Below the pieces are notes generated by a model, which was not told the origin of the DNA, did no database searches, and worked only from the letters and a program-made list of their open reading frames with translations. 64,000 nucleotides of DNA from Mycobacterium adipatum (lineage in GTDB: Bacteria; Actinomycetota; Actinomycetes; Mycobacteriales; Mycobacteriaceae): positions 5,394,001-5,458,000 of the forward strand of contig NZ_CP015596.1 in NCBI RefSeq assembly GCF_001644575.1. The letters run 5' to 3'. Position 1 is the first letter of the stretch; each line of letters opens with the position of its first letter. This document shows, piece after piece, positions 9,034 through 17,435 of this stretch. A program made the position numbers and the translations under genes.

Positions 9034-9750
9034 CTAGGCCTGAGCCTCCTCGGTGAAGTTCCGGGTGACCGCCGGGTCGACCGGGATGCCCGGGCCGGTG
9101 GTCGTGGAGACGGTGACCTTCTTGACGTAGCGACCCTTGGACGACGACGGCTTGGCGCGCAGGATCTCATCCAGCGCGGCGCCGTAGTTCTCCGCCAGCG
9201 CCTTCTCGTCGAAGGAGGCCTTGCCGATCACGAAATGCAGGTTGGCCTGCTTGTCGACGCGGAAGTTGATCTTGCCGCCCTTGATGTCGTTGACGGCCTT
9301 GGTGACATCGGCGGTCACGGTGCCCGTCTTCGGGTTGGGCATCAGACCACGCGGGCCGAGCACACGCGCGATGCGGCCGACCTTGGCCATCTGGTCGGGG
9401 GTGGCGATCGCGGCGTCGAAGTCCAGGAAACCGCCCTGGATCTTCTCGATCAGGTCATCGCTGCCGACGATATCGGCGCCTGCGGCGACGGCCTGCTCGG
9501 CCTTCTCACCCACGGCGAACACCGCGACACGGGCCGTCTTACCGGTGCCGTGCGGCAGGTTGACGGTGCCGCGCACCATCTGGTCTGCCTTGCGCGGGTC
9601 CACGCCCAAGCGGATCGCCACCTCGACGGTCGCGTCCTGCTTCTTCGACGAGGTCTCCTTGGCCAGCCGTGCGGCCTGGAGCGGGGTGTAGAGATTGTCG
9701 CGATCCACCTTCTCGGCGGCTTCGCGGTAAGCCTTGCTGTTCTTGCTCAT
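9034..9750 (-). CDS. rplA: 50S ribosomal protein L1
   Basis: 238-residue ribosomal protein L1, binder of the 23S rRNA L1 stalk and, in many bacteria, a translational repressor of the L11 operon. The conserved L1 features [31 protein letters not shown] and [14 protein letters not shown] are all present and length is normal. It follows rplK on the minus strand with a 69-nt gap that may hold the L1 regulatory site. It is the last gene before the hairpin terminator. The order secE-nusG-rplK-rplA is standard for bacteria. Confidence 0.98.
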   Translation of the reverse strand: MSKNSKAYREAAEKVDRDNLYTPLQAARLAKETSSKKQDATVEVAIRLGVDPRKADQMVRGTVNLPHGTGKTARVAVFAVGEKAEQAVAAGADIVGSDDLIEKIQGGFLDFDAAIATPDQMAKVGRIARVLGPRGLMPNPKTGTVTADVTKAVNDIKGGKINFRVDKQANLHFVIGKASFDEKALAENYGAALDEILRAKPSSSKGRYVKKVTVSTTTGPGIPVDPAVTRNFTEEAQA

Positions 9751-9819
9751 TGATGTCTCCAGTTCAGAGTTTGTGGTTGGCGAGCCGAAGCGGGCTCTCC
9801 CACAACTACGAGGTTGTGC

Positions 9820-10248
9820 TTATTCGACCGTGATGCCCATGGACCGAGCGGTGCCGGCGATGATCTTCGCGGCAGCGTCGATGTCGTTGGCGTTGAGATC
9901 TTCCTTCTTGGTCTCGGCGATCTCGCGCACCTGATCCCAGGTCACCTTGGCGACCTTGGTGGTGTGCGGGGTGCCGGAACCCTTCTGCACGCCTGCGGCC
10001 TTGAGCAGCAGCTTGGCGGCGGGCGGGGTCTTCAGGGCGAACGTGAAACTGCGATCCTCGTAGACACTGATCTCCACGGGGATGACGTTTCCGCGCTGCG
10101 ACTCGGTCGCGGCGTTGTACGCCTTGCAGAACTCCATGATGTTGACGCCGTGCTGGCCGAGCGCCGGACCCACGGGCGGAGCAGGGTTGGCCTGCCCGGC
10201 CTGGATCTGGAGCTTGATCAACCCGACGACCTTCTTCTTCGGGGCCAT
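9820..10248 (-). CDS. rplK: 50S ribosomal protein L11
   Basis: 142-residue ribosomal protein L11, part of the GTPase-associated centre with 23S rRNA and the site of thiostrepton action. The proline-rich N-terminal signature [19 protein letters not shown] and the C-terminal MGITVE ending are typical. It lies 52 nt downstream of nusG and 69 nt upstream of rplA on the minus strand. Nothing is unusual about it. Confidence 0.98.
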   Translation of the reverse strand: MAPKKKVVGLIKLQIQAGQANPAPPVGPALGQHGVNIMEFCKAYNAATESQRGNVIPVEISVYEDRSFTFALKTPPAAKLLLKAAGVQKGSGTPHTTKVAKVTWDQVREIAETKKEDLNANDIDAAAKIIAGTARSMGITVE

Positions 10249-10300
10249 GCTCTGGTTTTTCCTTCTCTCGATGGGCCCGGCCGATATCCGGGCCCGAAAA

Positions 10301-11095
<795 letters not shown>

Positions 11096-11548
11096 TCAGC
11101 CGAAGATGATCGCCACGAGCTTGGCCAGCCCGAGGTCGACTCCACCGATCAGCGCGACCATGAAGGCCAGGAACACCAAGACCACGGTGGTGTAGGTGAC
11201 CATCTGTTTGCGGTTCGGCCAGATGACCTTGCGCAGTTCGCCGACGACCTGCTTCAGGTAGGTCCAGACGAACAGGAACGGATTGACCCGTCCCTCACCC
11301 GTCTTCGCAGCCTTCGCCGTCTTCGTGCGTTTGGCCGGGGTGTCCTCGGATCCGGTGTCGTCTGCGTCGTCAGACCCAGAGTCCCCGGCCACCGCGACGG
11401 CGCCTCCGGCCGGTTCGGCTGCCGTGCGTCGCGACCGCTTCCCGGTGGGGCGCAACGGTCCGGCGGGAACAGCGGCGGGACCGCTCGTCTGGCCGTCCTC
11501 GGGCCCTTCGCCTGCCGAAGGCCCCAGAGGCGGTTGATCGTCGCTCAC
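11096..11548 (-). CDS. secE: Preprotein translocase subunit SecE
   Basis: 150-residue SecE, the small essential clamp subunit of the SecYEG channel. Residues 1-85 form a Pro/Gly/charged cytoplasmic extension typical of actinobacteria. The conserved part starts at FLFVWTYLKQVVGELRKVIW and ends in one transmembrane helix (TTVVLVFLAFMVALIGGVD). The start is a GTG at 11548. The tRNA-Trp gene lies just upstream and nusG just downstream, as in M. tuberculosis. Confidence 0.95.
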   Translation of the reverse strand: MSDDQPPLGPSAGEGPEDGQTSGPAAVPAGPLRPTGKRSRRTAAEPAGGAVAVAGDSGSDDADDTGSEDTPAKRTKTAKAAKTGEGRVNPFLFVWTYLKQVVGELRKVIWPNRKQMVTYTTVVLVFLAFMVALIGGVDLGLAKLVAIIFG

Positions 11549-11616
11549 CGCATGCCTTTCGTCTGATTACGTGTGGTCACCTTCCAGTGTCCACACTTGT
11601 CGAGTATTCAGTTGAG

Positions 11617-11689
<73 letters not shown>

Positions 11690-11711
11690 TCGTTCGAGGC
11701 TTCACACAACT

Positions 11712-11756
11712 GCGCGCTCTCCGATCGGTCGATTTCCGAACCGACGGACAGCGCGC
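11712..11756 (-). terminator. Hairpin between hadC and tRNA-Trp
   Basis: GCGCGCT at 11712-11718 pairs with AGCGCGC at 11750-11756. Inner CCG/CGG and TCGGT/ACCGA pairs extend the stem to about 15 bp, interrupted by a 2-nt mismatch and a bulge. There is no T-tract. It may terminate or process the had transcript ahead of tRNA-Trp; a processing site is as likely as a terminator. Confidence 0.4.
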
Positions 11757-11823
11757 TGTAGTGGGAAAACCCCGAGGACCGAGTGTACATCGGCCCACAT
11801 GCGAGTTACTAATCCCCTGCTGG

Positions 11824-12333
11824 CTACTCCCCCGCCGCGGCCCGGAGCACCTGGCCGGTCTCGCGGTCATAGCGCACCGACACCGAGTTATCGCCTTCGT
11901 GGCCCATCAGCGTGGTGAACGCCTCCATGATGACCCCGCCGTCATCGTCGGTGAGCACGTTGCGGGTCACCACGATGTCGGCGTTGAAGCGGTTCTCCAC
12001 CGATTTGATCTCCAGCTCGGCGTGCAGCCGGTCGCCGACCTTGATCGGGCGGTGGTACACGAAGCGCTGGTCGACCTGGATGATCTGCATGGTCTCCATG
12101 CCGACGTCGACGTTGCGGAAGAAGTCCTGCTGCACCAGCAGCGCCACGATCGAGACGAACGTCGGGCCGGCGACCAGCGTGTCGTGGCCCAGTTCGGCGG
12201 CGGCCTCTTCGTGCAGCGACGCCGGGTCCGGCGACTTCACCGCGAGCGCGAACTGCTTGACCTGCTCGCGGCCCACCACGAAGACCTCGGGGTACTTGTA
12301 GACCATCCCGCGGATGTCGGCTTTCAGTGCCAT
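11824..12333 (-). CDS. hadC: (3R)-hydroxyacyl-ACP dehydratase subunit HadC
   Basis: 169-residue FAS-II dehydratase subunit. HadC is the accessory partner of catalytic HadB and together (HadBC) they dehydrate longer 3-hydroxyacyl-ACP intermediates of meromycolate chains. It has the MaoC N-terminal-type hot-dog fold with VFVVGREQVKQFA near the start and FRNVDVGMETMQIIQVDQRF centrally, but lacks the catalytic D-x4-H of HadB. Its start is 1 nt past the hadB stop, so the two are translationally coupled. It resembles HadA in sequence, consistent with gene duplication. Confidence 0.95.
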   Translation of the reverse strand: MALKADIRGMVYKYPEVFVVGREQVKQFALAVKSPDPASLHEEAAAELGHDTLVAGPTFVSIVALLVQQDFFRNVDVGMETMQIIQVDQRFVYHRPIKVGDRLHAELEIKSVENRFNADIVVTRNVLTDDDGGVIMEAFTTLMGHEGDNSVSVRYDRETGQVLRAAAGE

Positions 12334-12334
12334 G

Positions 12335-12763
12335 TCAGGCCAGCTTCGCGGTCGCGACGGCGCGGCCGAAGATCTTCTTGCCGCCAGTGGTGGCGGACAG
12401 CGCGATGGTCACCGACTTGGTCTCGGGATCGACCGACTTCACGCGGCCGTTGAACACGATCTCGGCGCCGACGCCGTCATTGGGCACCGGCACGACGGCG
12501 GTGAACCGGACGTTGTACTCGGTCACCGCGGCCGGGTCGCCGACCCAGGAGGTGACGTAGCCGCCACCGAGCCCCATGGTGAGCATGCCGTGCGCGATGG
12601 CGGTGTCCAGCCCGACCTGCTTGGCGATCTCGTCGTCCCAGTGGATCGGGTTCAGGTCACCGGACACACCGGCGTAGTTGACCAGGTCCTGCCGGGTCAG
12701 CGGGATCACCTTCTCCGGAAGGGTGTCGCCGACGCTTACCGAACTGAACTCACGCAGTGCCAT
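12335..12763 (-). CDS. hadB: (3R)-hydroxyacyl-ACP dehydratase catalytic subunit HadB
   Basis: 142-residue MaoC-like hot-dog dehydratase, the catalytic subunit shared by HadAB and HadBC in mycolic acid elongation. The active-site segment GVSGDLNPIHWDDE holds the Asp and His of the hydratase-2 motif, followed by AHGMLTMGLGGGYVTSW. The open frame runs upstream, but the family start MALREFSSV at 12763 gives the expected 142 residues and overlaps the end of hadA by 14 nt. The coupled order hadA-hadB-hadC keeps the subunits balanced. Confidence 0.97.
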   Translation of the reverse strand: MALREFSSVSVGDTLPEKVIPLTRQDLVNYAGVSGDLNPIHWDDEIAKQVGLDTAIAHGMLTMGLGGGYVTSWVGDPAAVTEYNVRFTAVVPVPNDGVGAEIVFNGRVKSVDPETKSVTIALSATTGGKKIFGRAVATAKLA

Positions 12764-13226
12764 CTGAAAAGCCCTCTTCTCCGTCGCCCGAACGGCCCGC
12801 GAGGGTCGTGTAGGCCTCCTGAACGACGTCACCGCTGTCGTTGGTGATGATGTTCTTGGTGACGACGATGTCCGTCCCGTGCGCCTGCCGGACCGACTCC
12901 ACGTAGACGTCGCAATACAGCTTGTCCCCGGCCCGGATGGGGCGCTTGAACTTCAGCTCCTGATCGACCTGGACGATCTGAGCGTCGCGAATGCCGATAT
13001 TCGCGTGGTCGAAGAATGCCAGCTGCGCCGTGTACCCGAAAATGCAGATGAACGTCAGCGGCGCCGGCAGGGAGCCATGTCCCAGCTCGGCGGCGACAGC
13101 CTCATCGAAATAAAACGCATCATCGTTCTTGACGGCGATGGCGTGCTCGCGAATCTTCTCGCGGCCCACCTCGTAGGCATCGGGGTAGCGGTAGTGCAAC
13201 CCGACGATTTTCTCCGACAGAGTCAC
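12750..13226 (-). CDS. hadA: (3R)-hydroxyacyl-ACP dehydratase subunit HadA
   Basis: 158-residue accessory subunit of the HadAB FAS-II dehydratase; in M. tuberculosis it is the target affected by thiacetazone and isoxyl. It has the MaoC N-terminal domain (GLHYRYPDAYEVGREKIREH near the start, then FDHANIGIRDAQIVQVDQEL) and no catalytic motif of its own. It begins 10 nt after the rpmG stop and overlaps hadB by 14 nt. Length and order match the mycobacterial operon. The Cys residue around position 60 (TFICIF) is retained. Confidence 0.96.
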   Translation of the reverse strand: MTLSEKIVGLHYRYPDAYEVGREKIREHAIAVKNDDAFYFDEAVAAELGHGSLPAPLTFICIFGYTAQLAFFDHANIGIRDAQIVQVDQELKFKRPIRAGDKLYCDVYVESVRQAHGTDIVVTKNIITNDSGDVVQEAYTTLAGRSGDGEEGFSDGTA

Positions 13227-13236
13227 GACGTATGGG

Positions 13237-13404
13237 TTACCGCGACTCTTTGTGGGGCTGGTGGTGTCCGCAGTTCGGGCAGAACTTCTTGATCTCGAGG
13301 CGATCGGGATCGTTCCGCCGGTTCTTCTTGGTGATGTAGTTACGGTGCTTGCACACCTCGCAGGCCAAAGTGATCTTCGGCCGTACGTCGGTACTCGACG
13401 CCAC
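13237..13404 (-). CDS. rpmG: 50S ribosomal protein L33
   Basis: 55-residue L33 with both CxxC pairs (CEVCKH and CPNCGHH), so it is the zinc-binding form. The frame is open further upstream, but the family start is GTG 13404 ([10 protein letters not shown]). It is the first protein gene after tRNA-Met and reads into hadA. This corresponds to rpmG2 at the same place in M. tuberculosis. Confidence 0.95.
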   Translation of the reverse strand: MASSTDVRPKITLACEVCKHRNYITKKNRRNDPDRLEIKKFCPNCGHHQPHKESR

Positions 13405-13431
13405 GTCTCTTGCCTCTCGTTGTTCTGCCTG

Positions 13432-13505
13432 TAGCGGTGGGGAGGCTCGATCTCCCGACCTCACGATTATGAGTCGTGCGCTCTAACCAGCTGAGCTACA
13501 CCGCC
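13432..13505 (-). tRNA. metT: tRNA-Met (CAT anticodon, elongator type)
   Basis: Cloverleaf on the minus strand: acceptor GGCGGTG/CACCGCT with a G-U first pair and discriminator A, D-arm GCTC...GAGC, anticodon stem ACGAC/TCGTG (one imperfect pair) around CTCATAA, T-arm GGAGATCGAGCCTCC. The G-U first pair and D-arm sequence favour an elongator over an initiator tRNA. It lies between tRNA-Thr and rpmG. Confidence 0.93.
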
Positions 13506-13542
13506 CCGATCGACGCGGCGGTGCTCCGCCGAGCGTCTACCG

Positions 13543-13615
13543 AGCCCCCTAACGGAATCGAACCGTTGACCTTTTCCTTACCATGGAAACGCTCTACCGA
13601 CTGAGCTAAGGGGGC
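13543..13615 (-). tRNA. thrT: tRNA-Thr (GGT anticodon)
   Basis: Cloverleaf on the minus strand: acceptor GCCCCCT/AGGGGGC, discriminator U, D-arm GCTC...GAGC, anticodon stem TTTCC/GGAAA with loop ATGGTAA (anticodon GGT), T-arm AACGGTTCGATTCCGTT. It is the first gene of the minus-strand tRNA/rpmG/had block. Confidence 0.96.
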
Positions 13616-13647
13616 CTTGCACTTCCTTCGGCCGTAGGGCCTTAAAG

Positions 13648-13677
13648 AGGGTACATTCTCGCTGTTCCCGGCTCCAA
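13648..13677 (-). promoter_or_regulatory. Candidate promoter of the tRNA-Thr/tRNA-Met/rpmG/had block
   Basis: On the minus strand TTGGAG (13677-13672) and TACCCT (13653-13648) are spaced by 18 nt. TACCCT fits the TAnnnT -10 element of mycobacterial SigA promoters, and the start would fall about 25 nt before tRNA-Thr. This is a motif match only. Confidence 0.5.
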
Positions 13678-13867
13678 AACGGCTGGTCTGTGGCTCGTTT
13701 TGGGGCTGTTCGGCAGTGGCCGCGGCACCCATCGCGCCCAGGTACGTCAGTTCAGTCAACCAGGCGGGGCCGCGCCACTCCCTGAAGTCATGTAGGAAAG
13801 TGGGCCGTCTGACCTACCTGACGTCAGCCAACGACGGTCATCCCCGGTCTTGGCTGAAACCACGTCC

Positions 13868-14710
13868 TCACGCGGCACGCCACCCCCGGCTGTACAGGGC
13901 CGCGGCGGTTCGCCCGACGGCGTCGGCGTCGGAGTCCTCGGCGATCACCCGGATGACGATCCACCGCAACGCCGCCAGATCGCGATTGACCTTCTGGTCG
14001 CGGACGTAGGTCACGCGATCGGTCTGGTGGTGTCCGCCGTCGTACTGCACGGCGATTTTGAGGTCTTCCCAGCCCATGTCCACCTTGGCGATGATGCGTC
14101 CCCGGGCGTCCCGGACGACGATCTGGGTGCCCGTCGGTCGCATACCTGCGTCCGACAACGCCAGCCGGAGCCGGGTCTCGCGGGGCGAGTCCGCGCCGGC
14201 GTCGACCAGACCGAGCGCCGTCCGCAGATCCGCTATCCCACGGGCATGGGGATAGCGCGCGAGCAACGGCAGCACGTCATCGACCGACACCTGTCCGCGA
14301 TTGAGCAGGGCATCGATGCGGGCCACCGCCGCATCGCGCTCAAGATGCCGGCCGAGGTCGAAGATCGTGCGGGCACGCGTGGTGACTCTGATGCCGGCGA
14401 CCGTCGTCACCTCATCTTCGGCCCACGCCTCGGCGCGCGCGATCAGCCCCTTCGGCGGATGCGTGTTGACCCACAGCATCTCGACCGGGACCTCGTCGTC
14501 GACCCACTTGGCGTAGTGCAGCGCCGACGCCGCGACGCCCGCAACCACTCCCCGCCGCCGCGACCACAACCACGCTCCGCACGCCCGATCCCGAATAGAC
14601 GGGTTCAGCGGGCCGTAGACATCGGGGAACATCCGTCGATACCGCGTCCGCAACTCGTGCCGAGTCACGGTGCCTGCGGCCAACGCCGCACTGCCGATCA
14701 GAACCCCCAT
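13868..14710 (-). CDS. DUF559/AbiEi-antitoxin-like protein
   Basis: 280-residue protein of a family common in mycobacteria and other actinobacteria. The N-terminal part (SAALAAGTVTRHELRTRYRR) resembles the winged-helix domain of AbiEi-type antitoxins. The C-terminal part has DMGWEDLKIAVQYDGGHH and a run ending LAALRWIVIRV, typical of DUF559, a restriction-endonuclease-like (Vsr-related) fold. I start at MGVLIGSAALAAG (14710) rather than further upstream because the family begins there. No partner toxin (AbiEii-type nucleotidyltransferase) lies beside it, so it should not be read as a complete toxin-antitoxin pair. The function is unknown. Confidence 0.75.
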   Translation of the reverse strand: MGVLIGSAALAAGTVTRHELRTRYRRMFPDVYGPLNPSIRDRACGAWLWSRRRGVVAGVAASALHYAKWVDDEVPVEMLWVNTHPPKGLIARAEAWAEDEVTTVAGIRVTTRARTIFDLGRHLERDAAVARIDALLNRGQVSVDDVLPLLARYPHARGIADLRTALGLVDAGADSPRETRLRLALSDAGMRPTGTQIVVRDARGRIIAKVDMGWEDLKIAVQYDGGHHQTDRVTYVRDQKVNRDLAALRWIVIRVIAEDSDADAVGRTAAALYSRGWRAA

Positions 14711-14850
14711 GCTCGGATGCTGGCACGTGCTGCCCGCGAAAACAGCCCCTGGACTGGGCTCCTGTGGATAACTGCCGACTACGTGGTTTCCGTCACGGGC
14801 GGGCAACGCTGTCGCGGCTGAGGCCAGGGAGGCGATCCGGCCTGCGGACC

Positions 14851-14901
14851 TACGTGGCTTCAGTCTTCTGACGCCGTTCGCCAGAAGACTGAAGCCACGT
14901 A
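14851..14901. repeat. Perfect 20-bp inverted repeat after hmp
   Basis: TACGTGGCTTCAGTCTTCTG (14851-14870) and its exact reverse complement (14882-14901) are separated by an 11-nt loop. It begins 2 nt beyond the hmp stop codon. There is no T-tract on either side, so it is either a T-less terminator or transcript-stabilising hairpin, or a small palindromic element. Confidence 0.9.
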
Positions 14902-14903
14902 TC

Positions 14904-16040
14904 TCAGGACAGCAGCCAGTCGTTCGGGCTGAACAGCTCGCAGTGCACCCGGTCGACGCCGCGCTGCAGCAGTTGGTCGCGTACCGAGCGCACGAAGCCG
15001 TCGTTACCGCACAGGTAGACCTCGGCGTCGGCGGGGAATTCGACGTCCTCCAGCGACATCAGATCCTCGTACCAGAGCTGCAGCGTGGCATTGGGCATCT
15101 TGTCGACGAGTTCGCGCTGACGTTCCCGCAGCGGGTGGGTCTGCTCGCTGACATCGGCGTGCAGCACCTGGACGTGGGCGTCGGCCGGAAGCGTTTCCAG
15201 GATCCCGAGCATCGGGGTGATGCCGATACCGGCCGAGATCAGCACCAGTGGCGCGCCGGGCGCCGGGGTGGGCAGATCGCCGAACGGCACGGTCACATCG
15301 ATCAGATCGCCGACCCGCAGGTTGTCCCGAATCCAGCACGACACCTCGCCGGCCGGCTTGACCGCGAACGTCAGCTCGCCGGAACCGGGCTTGTTGACCA
15401 CGCTGTACTGGCGTAGCTGGCGGGCACCGTCGGGCAGCGTCACGCCCACCGAAACATATTGTCCTGCCGAGAAGTTCGCGTCGGAGGCGACGGTCACCAG
15501 GACCGCCCCGGACGGGTCGTCCACCCGGTGGGTGACCGGTGCCCGCCGGTAGACGTCACCGGGCGTCACGCCGGCCTCCTCGTAGAGCGCACGCTCCATG
15601 TCGATCAGGGTCTCGGCCATGATCCAGTAGACGCGGTCCCACGCCTCGGCGACCTCGGCGGTGACCGTGTCGGCGCCGAGCACCTCGACGATCGCCGCGA
15701 ACAGGTGCTCGTGCACGATCGGGTACTGGTCGGCGGTGATGCCCAGCGAGGCGTGCTTGTGCCCGATCCGCGACAGCAACTCGGCCGGATGCGGCAGATC
15801 CGGGTTCACCAGGTGGGTCGCGAATGTCGCGATGGACGCGGCCAGCGCGCGCTGCTGAGCGCCCTGCGCTTGGTTGCCCCGGTTGAACAGGTTGCGCAGC
15901 AGCGACGGGTGCGCGTCGAAGAGTCGCCGGTAGAACTCCCGGGTGATCGCATCGATGTTCGCCCCGACCAGGGGCAGCGTGGCCGTGACGATCTCGGCGT
16001 GCGCGGGCTCCAGGTCCTGTGCGGGGGTGGTGATGGTCAT
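14904..16040 (-). CDS. hmp: Flavohemoglobin / nitric oxide dioxygenase
   Basis: 378-residue flavohemoprotein that converts NO and O2 to nitrate using NAD(P)H. The N-terminal globin domain (1-140) has B10 Tyr (FYRRLF, about Tyr38) and the proximal His in HKHASLGI (about His96). The FAD domain shows RQYSVVN, and the NAD domain shows LISAGIGITPMLGIL and a late YLCGNDGFV. The frame is open further upstream, but MTITTPAQ at 16040 is the family start and overlaps the nsrR stop by 4 nt (ATGA). The pairing with an NsrR-type repressor supports NO detoxification as its job. Confidence 0.95.
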   Translation of the reverse strand: MTITTPAQDLEPAHAEIVTATLPLVGANIDAITREFYRRLFDAHPSLLRNLFNRGNQAQGAQQRALAASIATFATHLVNPDLPHPAELLSRIGHKHASLGITADQYPIVHEHLFAAIVEVLGADTVTAEVAEAWDRVYWIMAETLIDMERALYEEAGVTPGDVYRRAPVTHRVDDPSGAVLVTVASDANFSAGQYVSVGVTLPDGARQLRQYSVVNKPGSGELTFAVKPAGEVSCWIRDNLRVGDLIDVTVPFGDLPTPAPGAPLVLISAGIGITPMLGILETLPADAHVQVLHADVSEQTHPLRERQRELVDKMPNATLQLWYEDLMSLEDVEFPADAEVYLCGNDGFVRSVRDQLLQRGVDRVHCELFSPNDWLLS

Positions 16041-16486
16041 CGGGTGATCCTTTCCAGTGGAACAGTCACGACCGGCAGCAAGCCGCTGCCGGCCAAGTCT
16101 TCGAGGGTGTGTTTGTCGAGTTCGCGATAGAAGGCCTCTTTGGCCTCGGCGAGTACGCGGCGCAGCCGGCACCCGGCGATCAGCGGGCAAGGGTTGGCAC
16201 CGCCGTCACAGTCGATGACCTCGGCGTCGCCTTCGAGTCGGCGCACCAGCCAGCCCAGCGAGACCGTGCGGCCCGCGTCGGTCAGCGTCAACCCGCCGAC
16301 CCGGCCCCGCCGCGCGTTCACCATGCCGAGGTCCACCAGCCGCGCCACCGCCTTGGCGATGTGATGCTCCGAGGCATCGGCGCCGACCGCGATGGTCCGG
16401 GTGGTGATGCGGCGTTCGGCCGCGTCGCCCGCGGCCAGCAGCATCATGGTGCGCAGCCCCAGATCGGTGAACCGGGTGAGTTGCAT
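16037..16486 (-). CDS. nsrR: Rrf2-family NO-sensing repressor NsrR
   Basis: About 149-residue Rrf2-type winged-helix regulator. It starts MQLTRFTDLGLRTMMLLA, the typical Rrf2 beginning, and the upstream part of the open frame is therefore left out. The C-terminal half has CDGGANPCPLIAGC, three cysteines spaced as Fe-S ligands in NsrR, whose cluster is destroyed by NO. It overlaps hmp by 4 nt and is transcribed first, so it should control its own operon. A near-perfect palindrome lies 22-34 nt upstream of its start. Confidence 0.9.
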   Translation of the reverse strand: MQLTRFTDLGLRTMMLLAAGDAAERRITTRTIAVGADASEHHIAKAVARLVDLGMVNARRGRVGGLTLTDAGRTVSLGWLVRRLEGDAEVIDCDGGANPCPLIAGCRLRRVLAEAKEAFYRELDKHTLEDLAGSGLLPVVTVPLERITR

Positions 16487-16507
16487 GGCTGCGACGCTAG
16501 TAATCCT

Positions 16508-16520
16508 GCATTTCAAATAC
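16508..16520. promoter_or_regulatory. Candidate NsrR operator
   Basis: GCATTTCAAATAC is a 13-nt palindrome centred on one base with one mismatched pair. It lies 22-34 nt upstream of the nsrR start, where an autoregulated Rrf2 repressor would bind. The AT-rich ATTTCAAAT core stands out in this GC-rich region. The function is inferred from position and symmetry only. Confidence 0.5.
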
Positions 16521-16615
16521 CAGTTTTTGCGGCTGTGCCGTTAAACACGCGCTGACATGCGGTTTTTAGACCTGCGGTTATGGGCGGTACGACGCTTACC
16601 CATAAGGTGTTGCGC

Positions 16616-17335
16616 ATGGCTTCCGACGCTGATCGCCTGTACTTCCGCCAGCTGCTGTCGGGCCGCGACTTCGCGGCCTCCGATCCGATCGCCCAGCAGA
16701 TGCGCAACTTCGCCTATCTGATCGGTGACCGGGAGACCGGTGATGCCGTGGTGGTCGACCCGGCCTACGCCGCCGGCGAACTCGTCGACACACTGGAAGC
16801 CGACGGCATGCGGTTGTCCGGCGTGCTGGTCAGCCACCACCACCCTGACCACGTCGGCGGCACCATGATGGGCTTCACGCTGGCCGGGGTCGCCGAACTG
16901 CTGGAGCGCGTCAGTGTCCCGATTCACGTGAATGCGCTTGAGGCCGAATGGGTTTCGAACGTCACCGGGATCGCCATGAGCGATCTGACCGCACACGAGC
17001 ACGGCGACAAGGTCGGCGTCGGCGATATCGACATCGAATTGCTGCACACCCCCGGCCACACACCGGGCAGCCAGTGCTTCTTGCTCGACGGGCGCCTCGT
17101 CGCCGGGGACACCTTGTTCCTGGAGGGTTGCGGACGCACCGATTTCCCGGGCGGCAACGTCGACGACATGTTCCGCAGCTTGCAGGCGCTGGCCACGCTG
17201 CCGGGCGATCCGACGGTCTTCCCAGGCCACTGGTACTCGACGGAACCGAGCGCAGCCCTGTCGGATGTGAAGCGCTCCAATTACGTCTATCGGGCCAGCA
17301 ATCTCGACCAATGGCGCATGTTGATGGGCGGCTGA
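16616..17335 (+). CDS. MBL-fold metallohydrolase (glyoxalase II-like)
   Basis: About 239-residue metallo-beta-lactamase-fold hydrolase. The metal motif SHHHPDHVGG is intact, followed by HTPGHTPGSQCFLL, VAGDTLFLEGCGRTDFPGG and a C-terminal PGHWYS. This is the hydroxyacylglutathione hydrolase/persulfide dioxygenase-like arrangement. I start at ATG 16616 (MASDADRLYFRQLL); an ATG at 16580 is also in frame. In M. tuberculosis a gene annotated as glyoxalase II occupies the same neighbourhood. Mycothiol rather than glutathione would be the thiol in such a host, so the physiological substrate is uncertain. Confidence 0.85.
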   Translation: MASDADRLYFRQLLSGRDFAASDPIAQQMRNFAYLIGDRETGDAVVVDPAYAAGELVDTLEADGMRLSGVLVSHHHPDHVGGTMMGFTLAGVAELLERVSVPIHVNALEAEWVSNVTGIAMSDLTAHEHGDKVGVGDIDIELLHTPGHTPGSQCFLLDGRLVAGDTLFLEGCGRTDFPGGNVDDMFRSLQALATLPGDPTVFPGHWYSTEPSAALSDVKRSNYVYRASNLDQWRMLMGG

Positions 17336-17435
17336 GCACGCCACTCGACCCGCAATACTCTCGCGGCGTACCAGTGCCTGGACTATTCTGCGAGGTCACA
17401 GCGCCCCGGGGCGCGCGTTAGGGAGGAAACCCCGC

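Noticed and set aside
13868..14710. Possible AbiE toxin-antitoxin pair
   Set aside because: Only the AbiEi-like N-terminal resemblance is present; no AbiEii toxin gene is next to it.
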